DNA of 64,000 nucleotides from Oscillospiraceae bacterium (GTDB lineage Bacteria; Bacillota; Clostridia; Oscillospirales; CAG-272), in contig SVST01000011.1 in NCBI GenBank assembly GCA_015064155.1, positions 26,398 to 90,397 of the forward strand, given 5' to 3'. Under the pieces are notes generated by a model. The model was not told the DNA's origin, ran no database searches, and was given only the letters and a program-made list of their open reading frames with translations. Position 1 is the stretch's first letter, and every line of letters starts with the position of its first letter. Below are positions 9,152 to 17,016 of this stretch, piece by piece. The translations under genes and the position numbers were made by a program.

Positions 9152-9548
9152 AAAAATACAGCATCCTTTCCCTTTGCAAGGTATTGGAAGACCGCCCTGA
9201 AATGCCGCCTCCAAAAAACCTGCTTCTTTCATTTTTGTTGAATTTGACGAAAACATTTTTTCGGTTCTGTCACCTGCCGCTTGCGGGTGCTCAACTTTTC
9301 CACAGCTCCGCACGCTTGCCGTTTTTCAACAAACTCCACAGAGTTATCCACAAAAAACAGCCAAAAATCAGAGGTTCAACCCTTAAATTCACCAAAATTC
9401 GACCAAATAGAATCGTTTTTGCACACTTTTCCACAGCTTGTGTAAAACTTTTGTGGAAAATATCCTCCCCCGAAAATTCACAAATATTTCGGAAAGTTCG
9501 TTGATTCCTACGAATTTTCGTTTTTTTGCCAAAAGGGCTTGACAAGCA
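9152..9548. other. 397-base gap between tsaD and rex, no gene
   Basis: AT-rich intergenic stretch. Short open frames occur on both strands but lack ribosome binding sites and family features. Its main content is a cluster of DnaA-box-like sequences, listed separately. No clear sigma-A promoter for rex was found by eye. Confidence 0.7.
9296..9460. promoter_or_regulatory. Cluster of DnaA boxes upstream of rex
   Basis: TTATCCACA, the consensus DnaA box, is at 9344-9352. One-mismatch boxes TTTTCCACA are at 9296-9304 and 9427-9435 on the plus strand and at 9452-9460 on the minus strand. A fifth box, TTTTACACA, is on the minus strand at 9439-9447. Five boxes in 165 bases, three of them packed in 34 bases, is far above chance. 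Possible roles are DnaA-controlled transcription of the rex-dnaD-helicase-loader unit or DnaA titration. Confidence 0.6.
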
Positions 9549-10562
9549 TCAAAGCCCGTCGTCATTGGCTGACGCATTGAGCGAGGTGTCTGCAAAATTG
9601 CCGCGAAGATATTCAAAATATCCCGCCGCCGCGATCATGGCACCGTTGTCCCCGCAAAGCGCGCGCTCGGGCATTGCCAGCGCAACGCGGTTTCTCGCGC
9701 ACATCTTTTCCAAGGACGCACGCAAATGCGTGTTTGCCGCCACACCGCCCGCCAGCACGAGCGTCTTCATGCCGGTCTGCACAAGGGCCGCCTCCGCCTT
9801 CTGGGTAATGGCGCGCACGATCTGATAGGTATAGGATGCCGCCACGTCCGCGCGGTTGATCTCCTCCCCCTTTTGCGCCATCCCGTTGAGGTAATTGAGT
9901 GCCGAGGTTTTGATGCCGCTGAAAGACAGATCCAGGGTTTCCTTGCCCAAAGCAGGAGACGGAAAGGCAATCGCGCGCGCATCCCCCTCGTAAGCCAGCT
10001 TGTCCAATGCCGCACCGCCGGGGTACGGAAGACCGATCACGCGCCCGATCTTATCGAACGCCTCGCCCGCCGCGTCGTCGCGCGTGCCGCCGATCTCCAT
10101 GAAATCGGTGTAGCTCTCCACGCGATAGATCGACGTGTGTCCCCCCGACACCACCAAAGCAAGGAACGGTGGCTCCAGATCGGGATTGGACAGATATGCC
10201 GCCGCAACGTGCCCGTGAATATGATTGACCGCCACCAAGGGGAGCTTGCGCGAGTAGGCAAGCGATTTTGCGAAATTGACACCAACCAGCAAGGCACCGA
10301 TCAACCCGGGGAATGCCGTTACGGCAACCGCACCGAGGTCTTTTACACCGATTCCCGCAGTGTCAAGTGCCTCGTATACGATCCCCGACACCGCCTCAAT
10401 ATGCGCGCGGCTTGCAATCTCGGGAACAACACCGCCGTACAGCCGATGCGTTTCGATCTGCGAGGCAACGATATTGGAGCGAATTTGGCGAACTCCGTTC
10501 TCCATTTCCACCACTGCGGCAGAGGTTTCGTCGCAGGAGCTTTCCATTCCTAAAATAAACAT
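9549..10562 (-). CDS. tsaD: tRNA N6-adenosine threonylcarbamoyltransferase TsaD
   Basis: Catalytic subunit of the t6A37 synthesis complex (Kae1/Qri7/YgjD family), 337 residues. The N-terminus is MFILGMESSCDETSAAVV, with the metal ligands in NHIHGH near residue 112, the nucleotide-binding V-S-G-G-H-T segment, and the C-terminal L-A-G-G-V-A-A-N and G-D-N-G-A-M-I motifs. It follows rimI by 24 bases; tsaD-rimI neighbourhoods are common in bacteria, usually with tsaB and tsaE, which are not in this window. Confidence 0.97.
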   Translation of the reverse strand: MFILGMESSCDETSAAVVEMENGVRQIRSNIVASQIETHRLYGGVVPEIASRAHIEAVSGIVYEALDTAGIGVKDLGAVAVTAFPGLIGALLVGVNFAKSLAYSRKLPLVAVNHIHGHVAAAYLSNPDLEPPFLALVVSGGHTSIYRVESYTDFMEIGGTRDDAAGEAFDKIGRVIGLPYPGGAALDKLAYEGDARAIAFPSPALGKETLDLSFSGIKTSALNYLNGMAQKGEEINRADVAASYTYQIVRAITQKAEAALVQTGMKTLVLAGGVAANTHLRASLEKMCARNRVALAMPERALCGDNGAMIAAAGYFEYLRGNFADTSLNASANDDGL

Positions 10563-10586
10563 ACTCGTCTTCTCTTTTCAAAAATC

Positions 10587-11033
10587 TCAAAGTGCTTTCA
10601 GCATCACGAAGGCATCCTCTGCGGGACGGCGGTAAAAGCCGCGCCGTCTGCCTGCCGTTTGATAGCCAAAAGCCTCGTACAAGGCAATTGCCGCCGCATT
10701 GGATACGCGCACCTCCAGGGAGATCTGCACCAAGCCCCTTTTTCGCGCCTCTTCCTCAAGTGCCGTTAAAATTGCCTTTCCGCACCCGTTTCGCCGAACG
10801 TCGGCGCGAACCGCAATGTTGGTAATCTGCCCCTCGTCAACCGACAGCAGCATCCCGCCGTACGCCACGACCTCTTGCTCGCAAACGCACGCGTATCCAA
10901 ACGCGCCGTCCCCCACCAGCAAGGAAAGTGACCGTTCGCTCCACGGCTCGGTAAAAATGTCCTGCTCAAGCAGGGCAACCGCAGACAGCATCGATGCCTC
11001 CAGTCGAACGACCCGATAGGTCTTCTCTTTCAT
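10587..11033 (-). CDS. rimI: Ribosomal protein S18 alanine N-acetyltransferase RimI (GNAT)
   Basis: GNAT acetyltransferase of 148 residues. It has the acetyl-CoA-binding R-R-N-G-C-G-K-A segment and the RimI-like end, V-R-V-S-N-A-A-A-I-A-L-Y-E-A-F-G-Y. ATG 11033 is preceded by AGAGGA; an upstream open stretch of 23 codons lies inside the ywlE gene and is not used. The start overlaps the ywlE stop by 4 bases, which indicates translational coupling, and tsaD follows. Confidence 0.88.
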   Translation of the reverse strand: MKEKTYRVVRLEASMLSAVALLEQDIFTEPWSERSLSLLVGDGAFGYACVCEQEVVAYGGMLLSVDEGQITNIAVRADVRRNGCGKAILTALEEEARKRGLVQISLEVRVSNAAAIALYEAFGYQTAGRRRGFYRRPAEDAFVMLKAL

Positions 11034-11575
11034 ATCGATTCCTCTGTAAACAAAAGTTGTTTTACACCCTCGGTAATTGCCGCAAGGCATTCCCGATAGC
11101 ACGAAAGATCACCGCCCCACGGATCGGCAATCGGCACGGGCATACAAACGATTTTGGGTGCCGCTTCGGGAAAACGAAGCAACAGCTCCATCGCATGGCG
11201 GTCGCTCATGGCAATCAGCCAATCGAATTCGTTCAGCTCCTCGGCACGAAGCGTTCTTGCCGTATGGGAATGATAATCGGTCCCCTCTCCGGGACGAATC
11301 CCTGCCAGCTCCAATGCCCGTACCGCATTTGCGGAGATCGGCTCGCCGTCGGACGCAAACAAGCCTCGGCTTTTTGCAGTCACGCGCCGCGTGTGCGTCT
11401 GCCCTCCGACGGAATCACGCTCTTTCTCGGGTTCGTCACTCGCCGACGCATTGGTAACGGCCTCCGCCATGGGAGAACGGCAGGTATTCCCCGTGCAAAC
11501 GAAGCATACGCGCAAGACGTTCGCCGTCTGCGGGGCTTCTCCGGGGATACGGGTCTTCGTCATAAGCTCCGCCAT
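11030..11575 (-). CDS. ywlE: Low-molecular-weight protein arginine phosphatase (YwlE-like)
   Basis: Low-molecular-weight phosphatase fold with the P-loop CTGNTCRS near residue 27. The Thr following the catalytic Cys is the hallmark of arginine phosphatases such as YwlE, as opposed to tyrosine phosphatases. The general acid lies in the A-D-P-W segment near the C-terminus. At 181 residues it is about 25 longer than YwlE because of a charged insertion (residues 43-66) after the P-loop helix. YwlE reverses McsB arginine phosphorylation, which tags proteins for ClpCP. The gene sits between a lipoprotein gene and rimI in one transcription unit. Confidence 0.8.
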   Translation of the reverse strand: MAELMTKTRIPGEAPQTANVLRVCFVCTGNTCRSPMAEAVTNASASDEPEKERDSVGGQTHTRRVTAKSRGLFASDGEPISANAVRALELAGIRPGEGTDYHSHTARTLRAEELNEFDWLIAMSDRHAMELLLRFPEAAPKIVCMPVPIADPWGGDLSCYRECLAAITEGVKQLLFTEESI

Positions 11576-11581
11576 AGCCGA

Positions 11582-12361
11582 TCAGCCCTCGGAGCTAAGC
11601 TGCTCGTGGTAATCCTTCAAAAGATCTCCGATCGGATAGAAATTGCCGGTTATGCGGTCACACAAAAAATCGGTTCCCAATTGGTACACGGCATACAGAT
11701 ATCCGTTTTCCTCCACCACCGTCACCTCATACCCGGGATAAAGATCGGGGATCTCACTTGCACTTTCGATCTCTACCCAATCGGTCACTTCCTTGGAATA
11801 GCTTCGGTAGCCCACCAGATAGTTGAGCATGGAGTACTCTTTCGAAACGAATTTCAAGGTATAATCAAGCGTGCAAACCGTGCCGTCCTCAAAGATCAAA
11901 CGGTCCTCGTCAATTCCCTCACCCGAGTAGCTTTGTACCAGCTTTGCCAGCACCTCCCCGTCGGTAATTTCCGAGAAAGCATAGTCACGAAGCTGCGTCT
12001 TGGCAAACAGTGCCCGCGTAGCGTTCATCTCGGAAAGCGCGGGAAGCTTGATGCCGTCGGCATAGAACAGCCCGTAATAAGGCGTGGTCAGATACTTGGA
12101 CGTATCCGTGCCTTGGAGCGCATACAGCCGATCGTTTTCGGTATTGTTTTTGGCAAGGCGCGCAATTACGCGGGTTTTGACGACGCTGGTTGCCTCGTAG
12201 CAAACGGGCGCGGGGTGGTAGACGACCTTGGTTTTGGGATGCGTATAAGTATCGTTGATCTTGTTGTATTCCATCACGGGTGCTTTCTTCTTCGCGCAGC
12301 CGCTGAACAGCAAAAGAAACGCAACCAGCAGGGTCAAGGCCCGAAACAGCTTCTTTTTCAT
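11582..12361 (-). CDS. Predicted lipoprotein of unknown function
   Basis: 259-residue protein with a type II signal peptide: MKKKLF, a hydrophobic core, and lipobox LLFSGC with Cys near residue 21. The mature part is mixed alpha/beta with a Tyr-rich middle and no family recognised. It would be anchored on the outer face of the membrane. The start is at ATG 12361, 14 bases after the comEB stop, so the two are co-transcribed. Confidence 0.75.
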   Translation of the reverse strand: MKKKLFRALTLLVAFLLLFSGCAKKKAPVMEYNKINDTYTHPKTKVVYHPAPVCYEATSVVKTRVIARLAKNNTENDRLYALQGTDTSKYLTTPYYGLFYADGIKLPALSEMNATRALFAKTQLRDYAFSEITDGEVLAKLVQSYSGEGIDEDRLIFEDGTVCTLDYTLKFVSKEYSMLNYLVGYRSYSKEVTDWVEIESASEIPDLYPGYEVTVVEENGYLYAVYQLGTDFLCDRITGNFYPIGDLLKDYHEQLSSEG

Positions 12362-12375
12362 AGCAAAGCCCCCGA

Positions 12376-12864
12376 TCAATAGCCGAACACACCCGAGAGC
12401 GAATCGTCGTCTTCAATCCAATCGTTGACGTCCACCACGCGATAGTCGGTGGGCGTGTCGCGCACGATCACCTGTGCAATGCCCGCATTGATGATCTGAC
12501 GCTTACACATCATGCACGAGTTCGTGCCGACAACCAGCTCCCCGGTTTTCGCGTCGATACACGACATGTAAAGCGTTGCGCCCAGCATCTGATCGCGTGA
12601 GGCGGCAATGATGGCATTTGCCTCGGCGTGCAGCGAACGGCAAAGCTCGTAACGCTCTCCTCTGGGAATGTTCAGTTTATCGCGCATACAAACCCCCAGA
12701 TCGGAGCAATTTTTGCGACCTCTGGGCGCGCCGTTATAGCCCGTAGAGATGATCGAATCGTTCTTGACGATGATCGCGCCAAACATTTTGCGCAAGCAGG
12801 TAGAGCGCTCGGCAACGGTTTGCGCGATGTCCAGATAGTAGTTATGCTTGGATACTCGGTTCAT
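12376..12864 (-). CDS. comEB: dCMP deaminase (ComEB family)
   Basis: Zinc-dependent deoxycytidylate deaminase, 162 residues, supplying dUMP for thymidylate synthesis. The active-site H-A-E-A-N-A motif is near residue 81, and the two Cys zinc ligands lie in the C-M-M-C segment near residue 118. The G-Y-N-G-A-P-R-G segment is typical for the dCMP branch. It is the first gene after a strong minus-strand promoter at 12914-12942. Confidence 0.93.
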   Translation of the reverse strand: MNRVSKHNYYLDIAQTVAERSTCLRKMFGAIIVKNDSIISTGYNGAPRGRKNCSDLGVCMRDKLNIPRGERYELCRSLHAEANAIIAASRDQMLGATLYMSCIDAKTGELVVGTNSCMMCKRQIINAGIAQVIVRDTPTDYRVVDVNDWIEDDDSLSGVFGY

Positions 12865-12913
12865 AATAGAAGCCTCCGTTCTTTTTCGAGGATATACCTC
12901 GCCATTATATATT

Positions 12914-12942
12914 ATTATATACTATTCTCTCTCTAAAATCAA
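12914..12942 (-). promoter_or_regulatory. Sigma-A promoter of the comEB-tsaD unit
   Basis: On the minus strand TTGATT (12937-12942), a 17-base spacer, and TATAAT (12914-12919). A second TATAAT lies 4 bases further downstream (12904-12909). Confidence 0.8.
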
Positions 12943-12970
12943 TAGGTACGGATCATTTTACAATAAAAAC

Positions 12971-12999
12971 TTGACAAGCCTATCGATCTGTGGTATACT
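12971..12999 (+). promoter_or_regulatory. Sigma-A promoter of the CNNM/CBS pair
   Basis: Consensus TTGACA (12971-12976), 17-base spacer, TATACT (12994-12999), 53 bases before the GTG start. It is divergent from the comEB promoter, 28 bases away. Confidence 0.88.
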
Positions 13000-13051
13000 G
13001 ACGTATAATCTGATCGAAGATGAAAGAAAAAGGTAAGGAGTTGATTTTTTC

Positions 13052-14392
13052 GTGGGTAGTGACAGTATACCCTTATGGATCGTATTTTTTGTTTGTATCG
13101 TGGGCGGTGCGTATTTTTCGGCAACGGAAAGCTCTTTTTCTGCTGTCAATAAAATCAAGATCAAGGCACTTGCAGACGACGGCAACAAAAGAGCCAAGGG
13201 CGTTATGTACGTTCTGAACAAGTTTGACCGAGCATTGACCACGCTGCTTCTGGGCAACAACGTCACCAAAATAGCGGGGGCATCGGTGTTTACCATCCTT
13301 GCTACCGAAATTTTCCGGGAAAAATTCGGGAAAACAGATTCCTTTCTGAATTCCTTTGCGTTTTCCATGATCTGCTCGGCAATGAGTACGGCGATTATTT
13401 TCCTGTTCAGTGAGATGATCCCCAAAAGCTTTGCCAACGACCGAAGCGAAACGGTATCGCTCTATTTCCAAGGCTCCTTGCGATTTTTGATGAAGATCCT
13501 GAAGCCCTTCTCGGCTTTCTTTGGCTTGATCTCCGATTTTGCCTCCAAGCTTTTTTCCAAAAAAGAGGCAGAGCCTTCGATCACCGAGGATGAATTAACC
13601 GAGATCATCGAAACTGCCGAGGAAGAGGGGGTTGTGGACGAGGAGCAAAGCGATATGCTCAAGTCTGCGCTTGAATTTGCCAAAACCACGGCAGGGGAAA
13701 TCATGACCATGGAAAAGGATATCGATTACATCAGGGTCAATGCAACCCCCGAGGAAATCATTGAAGCAATTCGAAATACAAACCATTCCCGCCTGCCCGT
13801 AAAGGCGGAAAATTCCGAACGCGTTTTGGGTGTTTTGCGCACGAGAACCTATTTGCTGGAGCACAAACGCAATCCCAACGTAAGGCTTCGCAGTGTGATG
13901 AATCCTCCGTATCGCGTCCATAAGGATGCCAAGATCGACGACCTTCTGACCGATATGCGTCAGCATAAGCGTCAAACCGCAATCGTCCTTGACAACGACA
14001 AAAAGGTTGTGGGACTGGTAACGATCGAGGATATTCTTGAGGAGCTGGTAGGTGAAATCTTCGACGAAGAGGACGTTGTAGACCAAAACTTCCAAACGCT
14101 CGGAGGAAATAAATACGTGGTCAGCACGCATATGCTGGTATCGGCGGCATACGAGCGAATGGGACTTTCTCCCGTGCCGAAAAGCATTGCGTCGAAGCCG
14201 TTGCTTTCTTTCGTTTTGGAAACACTCGGACACCTTCCCAAGGAAGACGAAAGCTTCCTGTATGAAAACCTGGAATTCACCGCAAAAACAGTGGTAGACG
14301 GGCGCGTGACCGAGATTCTGATCCGCATTTTGGACGAGGAAGCGCTTGCCGCGCTCGACTCTGACAATGCGCCCAAGGAGGTGACGGTATAA
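13052..14392 (+). CDS. CNNM-domain/CBS-pair membrane protein (HlyC/CorC family), first copy
   Basis: 446-residue protein. The DUF21/CNNM transmembrane domain spans residues 1-170, beginning IPLWIVFFVCIVGGAYFSATESS, followed by an acidic linker (ITEDELTEIIETAEEEGVVDEE), a CBS pair (about 205-330, ending I-E-D-I-L-E-E-L-V-G-E-I) and a C-terminal CorC/HlyC domain. Relatives act in magnesium or other divalent-cation export. The start is GTG 13052 with AAGGAG 11 bases upstream. Its stop shares a base with the start of the second copy (TAATG). Confidence 0.88.
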   Translation: MGSDSIPLWIVFFVCIVGGAYFSATESSFSAVNKIKIKALADDGNKRAKGVMYVLNKFDRALTTLLLGNNVTKIAGASVFTILATEIFREKFGKTDSFLNSFAFSMICSAMSTAIIFLFSEMIPKSFANDRSETVSLYFQGSLRFLMKILKPFSAFFGLISDFASKLFSKKEAEPSITEDELTEIIETAEEEGVVDEEQSDMLKSALEFAKTTAGEIMTMEKDIDYIRVNATPEEIIEAIRNTNHSRLPVKAENSERVLGVLRTRTYLLEHKRNPNVRLRSVMNPPYRVHKDAKIDDLLTDMRQHKRQTAIVLDNDKKVVGLVTIEDILEELVGEIFDEEDVVDQNFQTLGGNKYVVSTHMLVSAAYERMGLSPVPKSIASKPLLSFVLETLGHLPKEDESFLYENLEFTAKTVVDGRVTEILIRILDEEALAALDSDNAPKEVTV

Positions 14393-15702
14393 TGCTTGCA
14401 GAACATTTTGCACAAATGTGGTGGGCATACGTCGTGATTCTCGTGATGATCTGTCTGTCCGCATATTTCTCGGCTTCGGAAATCGCCTTTAACAGCGCAA
14501 ACCGTATGCGCTTGAGAAAACTGGCGGAGGGTGGCAGCTTCTCGGCAAAGAACGCGGTTTCGATCTGCGAAAACTTTACCACCTCGCTCTCTGCCATTCT
14601 GATCGGAAACAACCTTGCAAACATTGCGGTATCCACCTGTACAACCCTGATCGTAATGAATCTGTTCCGCGACAACATCGCCATTGCATCGGCGGTCGCA
14701 ACCGTGCTGGTAACCGTGGTGATCCTGATCTTCGGAGAAATTATTCCCAAGATTCTGGCAAAGCAAAACGCGGATAGCGTAGCACGCATGATCGCAATCC
14801 CCACCAGAATCCTTACCGCCGTTCTGATTCCGTTCGTGTTCATCGTAATGGTGATTTTGTTCGTGCTGCGGAAGATATGGGGCAACGACCACAAAAACGA
14901 CGAACCGACCGTAACCGAAGAGGAGCTTTCCTCAATCATCGATACGGTTGAGGAAGAGGGCGTCATCAACGAGGAACAAAGCGAGCTGCTTCAGTCTACG
15001 CTTGAATTCAGCGATATCACCATCGAAAAGATCATGACCCCCCGAATCGACGTAACGGCAATCGACATCAACGACGAAGAGGATAAAATCGAAGCGCTTT
15101 TATCCGACATGACCCAGTTTTCGCGCCTGCCCGTCTACGAGGACAGCATCGACAATATCGTGGGCGTGCTGTCACTGACACGCTACTATAAAACCGCACT
15201 TGACGGAGAAAAGCCCGATATACGCTCCATCCTTTTAAAGCCCTGTAAGCTGCATAAAACGATGAAGCTTCCCGCAGCACTCGCAAAACTCAGAGAAGCA
15301 AAAATGCATTTGGCTATCGTGATCGACGAGTACGGTGGAACGCTGGGAATCATCACGATGGAGGACATCCTTGAGGAGCTGGTCGGTGACATCTGGGACG
15401 ATACCGACATCATCATCCGAGAGTGTATTGCCACCGGAGAAAACACCTATGAGGTGATCGGTGACATGAACCTTGACGATTTCTTTGAGGAGATCGAATT
15501 TGTAAAGCCCGAAAGCTTTAGCTGCGAATATTCCACCATAGGCGGATGGGCAATTCAAATGCTGGAAGCCGATCCTCACGTGGGAGATAGCTTTCAGTAC
15601 GAAAACCTGTTCGTGATTGTTGCGAACATGGAAGAAGAACGCGTCACGAAGCTTACCGTCCTTGCAGAACCCAAAAAGGACGAGGAAGAACCCATAGACT
15701 AA
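14392..15702 (+). CDS. CNNM-domain/CBS-pair membrane protein (HlyC/CorC family), second copy
   Basis: 436-residue paralogue of the preceding gene with the same order: CNNM membrane domain (1-165), acidic EEELSSIIDTVEEEGVINEE linker, CBS pair with the classic M-T-P-R-I-D-V motif near residue 215, E-Y-G-G-T-L-G-I and I-L-E-E-L-V-G-D-I, then the CorC C-domain. The first copy has M-T-M-E-K-D at the M-T-P-R position, so the two have diverged and may form a heteromer. Translation is coupled through the TAATG overlap, and a terminator follows directly. Confidence 0.9.
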   Translation: MLAEHFAQMWWAYVVILVMICLSAYFSASEIAFNSANRMRLRKLAEGGSFSAKNAVSICENFTTSLSAILIGNNLANIAVSTCTTLIVMNLFRDNIAIASAVATVLVTVVILIFGEIIPKILAKQNADSVARMIAIPTRILTAVLIPFVFIVMVILFVLRKIWGNDHKNDEPTVTEEELSSIIDTVEEEGVINEEQSELLQSTLEFSDITIEKIMTPRIDVTAIDINDEEDKIEALLSDMTQFSRLPVYEDSIDNIVGVLSLTRYYKTALDGEKPDIRSILLKPCKLHKTMKLPAALAKLREAKMHLAIVIDEYGGTLGIITMEDILEELVGDIWDDTDIIIRECIATGENTYEVIGDMNLDDFFEEIEFVKPESFSCEYSTIGGWAIQMLEADPHVGDSFQYENLFVIVANMEEERVTKLTVLAEPKKDEEEPID

Positions 15703-15707
15703 AATAG

Positions 15708-15736
15708 AAATCCGCCGATTTTTTGTCGGCGGATTT
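15708..15736 (+). terminator. Intrinsic terminator after the CNNM pair
   Basis: Perfect 11-base stem AAATCCGCCGA / TCGGCGGATTT with a 7-base loop, then a T-rich stretch. Confidence 0.85.
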
Positions 15737-16036
15737 CCTCGTTTTATGTGGCTTTTCAGCCGCGATTTGCCTCTTTTTGGTACCCTTGTACGGCGAGTGG
15801 CAAATCACGTCTTCTGCATCCAAATGACTCAGTCCCTTTATTTTTTTCTGTTTCTGCCCGAGATTTTCTACAAAACGTATTGTTTTTTGGAATATACAAC
15901 GAAAAGTTTGTGAATTTTTGTGAAAAGCATAGGTTTCCCGTCCTTTGCAAATACTACCGTCAAAAGATGTCGGGCAAGAAGAATTTCACGGTTGAAAAAC
16001 GGCTCAAAAAATTTTGGTAATTTTTTATCAAACTTC

Positions 16037-16065
16037 TTTACAAACGCGAGAAGAAGTGTTATAAT
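16037..16065 (+). promoter_or_regulatory. Sigma-A promoter of nagB
   Basis: TTTACA (16037-16042), 17-base spacer, TATAAT (16060-16065), 35 bases before the start codon. Confidence 0.85.
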
Positions 16066-16100
16066 AGGGTCGTAAAATTATAACTATAAGGAGCAGTATC

Positions 16101-16886
16101 ATGAAACTTATCATCAAAGACAATTACGATGCAATGAGCGCGTGGGCAGCTCAGCATATCGCCAACGCCATCAACAACCACAAAGAGGACCGTCCCTTTA
16201 TTCTCGGTCTTCCCACCGGCTCTTCTCCTCTCGGTGTTTACAAGAAGCTCATCGAGATGAACAAGAAGGGCGAGGTTAGCTTCAAGAACGTCGTTACCTT
16301 TAACATGGACGAGTACGTTGGTCTTCCCAAGGATCACGACCAGAGCTACTGGTACTTTATGCACGACAACTTCTTCAACCACATCGACATTCCCGCCGAG
16401 AACATCAACATTCTCAACGGTATGGCAGAGGATCTTGAGGCAGAGTGTGCGGCATACGAGGAAAAGATCGCTTCCTACGGCGGAATCGACCTCTTCATGG
16501 GCGGCAGCGGTGTTGACGGACACATCGCGTTCAACGAGCCCTTCACCTCGCTCAATTCCAGAACCGGCGTTCGCGCTCTTACCGAGGATACGCTGATCGT
16601 AAACTCCCGTTTCTTCGACAACGACGTAAACAAGGTTCCGAAGACGGCTCTGTCGGTTGGTGTAGGCACCGTTTGCGATTCCAAGCAGGTTCTTCTTCTC
16701 ATCAGCGGTCACAACAAGGCACGCGCTCTTCGTCACTGCGTAGAGGGCGGTGTTGACCACGCATGGACCATCAGCGCACTGCAGCTCCACAAGGACGGCA
16801 TCATCGCTTGCGACGAGGCGGCTTGCGGCGAGCTCAAGGTTGATACCTATAAGTATTTCAAGGAAATCTACAAGAACGAGCAATAA
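16101..16886 (+). CDS. nagB: Glucosamine-6-phosphate deaminase NagB
   Basis: Converts glucosamine-6-phosphate to fructose-6-phosphate and ammonia in amino-sugar catabolism. 261 residues. It has the substrate loop L-P-T-G-S-S-P-L-G, the catalytic M-D-E-Y-V-G-L segment near residue 71, and [14 protein letters not shown], which corresponds to the family [15 protein letters not shown] is 9 bases upstream of ATG. It is monocistronic, with its own promoter and a terminator. Codon use is more strongly biased than in the neighbours, suggesting high expression. Confidence 0.95.
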   Translation: MKLIIKDNYDAMSAWAAQHIANAINNHKEDRPFILGLPTGSSPLGVYKKLIEMNKKGEVSFKNVVTFNMDEYVGLPKDHDQSYWYFMHDNFFNHIDIPAENINILNGMAEDLEAECAAYEEKIASYGGIDLFMGGSGVDGHIAFNEPFTSLNSRTGVRALTEDTLIVNSRFFDNDVNKVPKTALSVGVGTVCDSKQVLLLISGHNKARALRHCVEGGVDHAWTISALQLHKDGIIACDEAACGELKVDTYKYFKEIYKNEQ

Positions 16887-16960
16887 TCCGAATAGAAACG
16901 AAGTCAGCGTGTTATCCGTCAAGGGTGATGCGCTGATTCTCGTCGGTAGCCCCCCAACAA

Positions 16961-17005
16961 AAAGAGCAGACATACAGGTTTTTTCGCCTTGCGTGTCTGC
17001 TCTTT
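16961..17005. terminator. Bidirectional terminator between nagB and the TIM-barrel gene
   Basis: 12-base perfect stem AAAGAGCAGACA / TGTCTGCTCTTT with a 21-base loop between two convergent genes. Confidence 0.85.
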
Positions 17006-17016
17006 CTTTGTTTTCA

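Larger units (their letters stand above)
15703..16100. other. 398-base gap before nagB, no gene
   Basis: Holds the terminator of the CNNM unit at its left end and the nagB promoter at its right end. The middle (about 15750-16030) has a 90-codon open frame without ribosome binding site or recognisable features, and nothing else was seen. Confidence 0.7.

Noticed and set aside
9296..9460. DnaA-box cluster as the chromosomal origin oriC
   Set aside because: No dnaA, dnaN or recF nearby and no clear AT-rich unwinding element or DnaA-trio was seen; a regulatory or titration site is more cautious.
9291..9616. Short minus-strand frames in the gap upstream of rex
   Set aside because: No ribosome binding site, no family features, and they run through the DnaA boxes.
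15748..16020. 90-codon frame between the CNNM pair and nagB
   Set aside because: No ribosome binding site, odd composition, and it overlaps antisense frames of similar quality.
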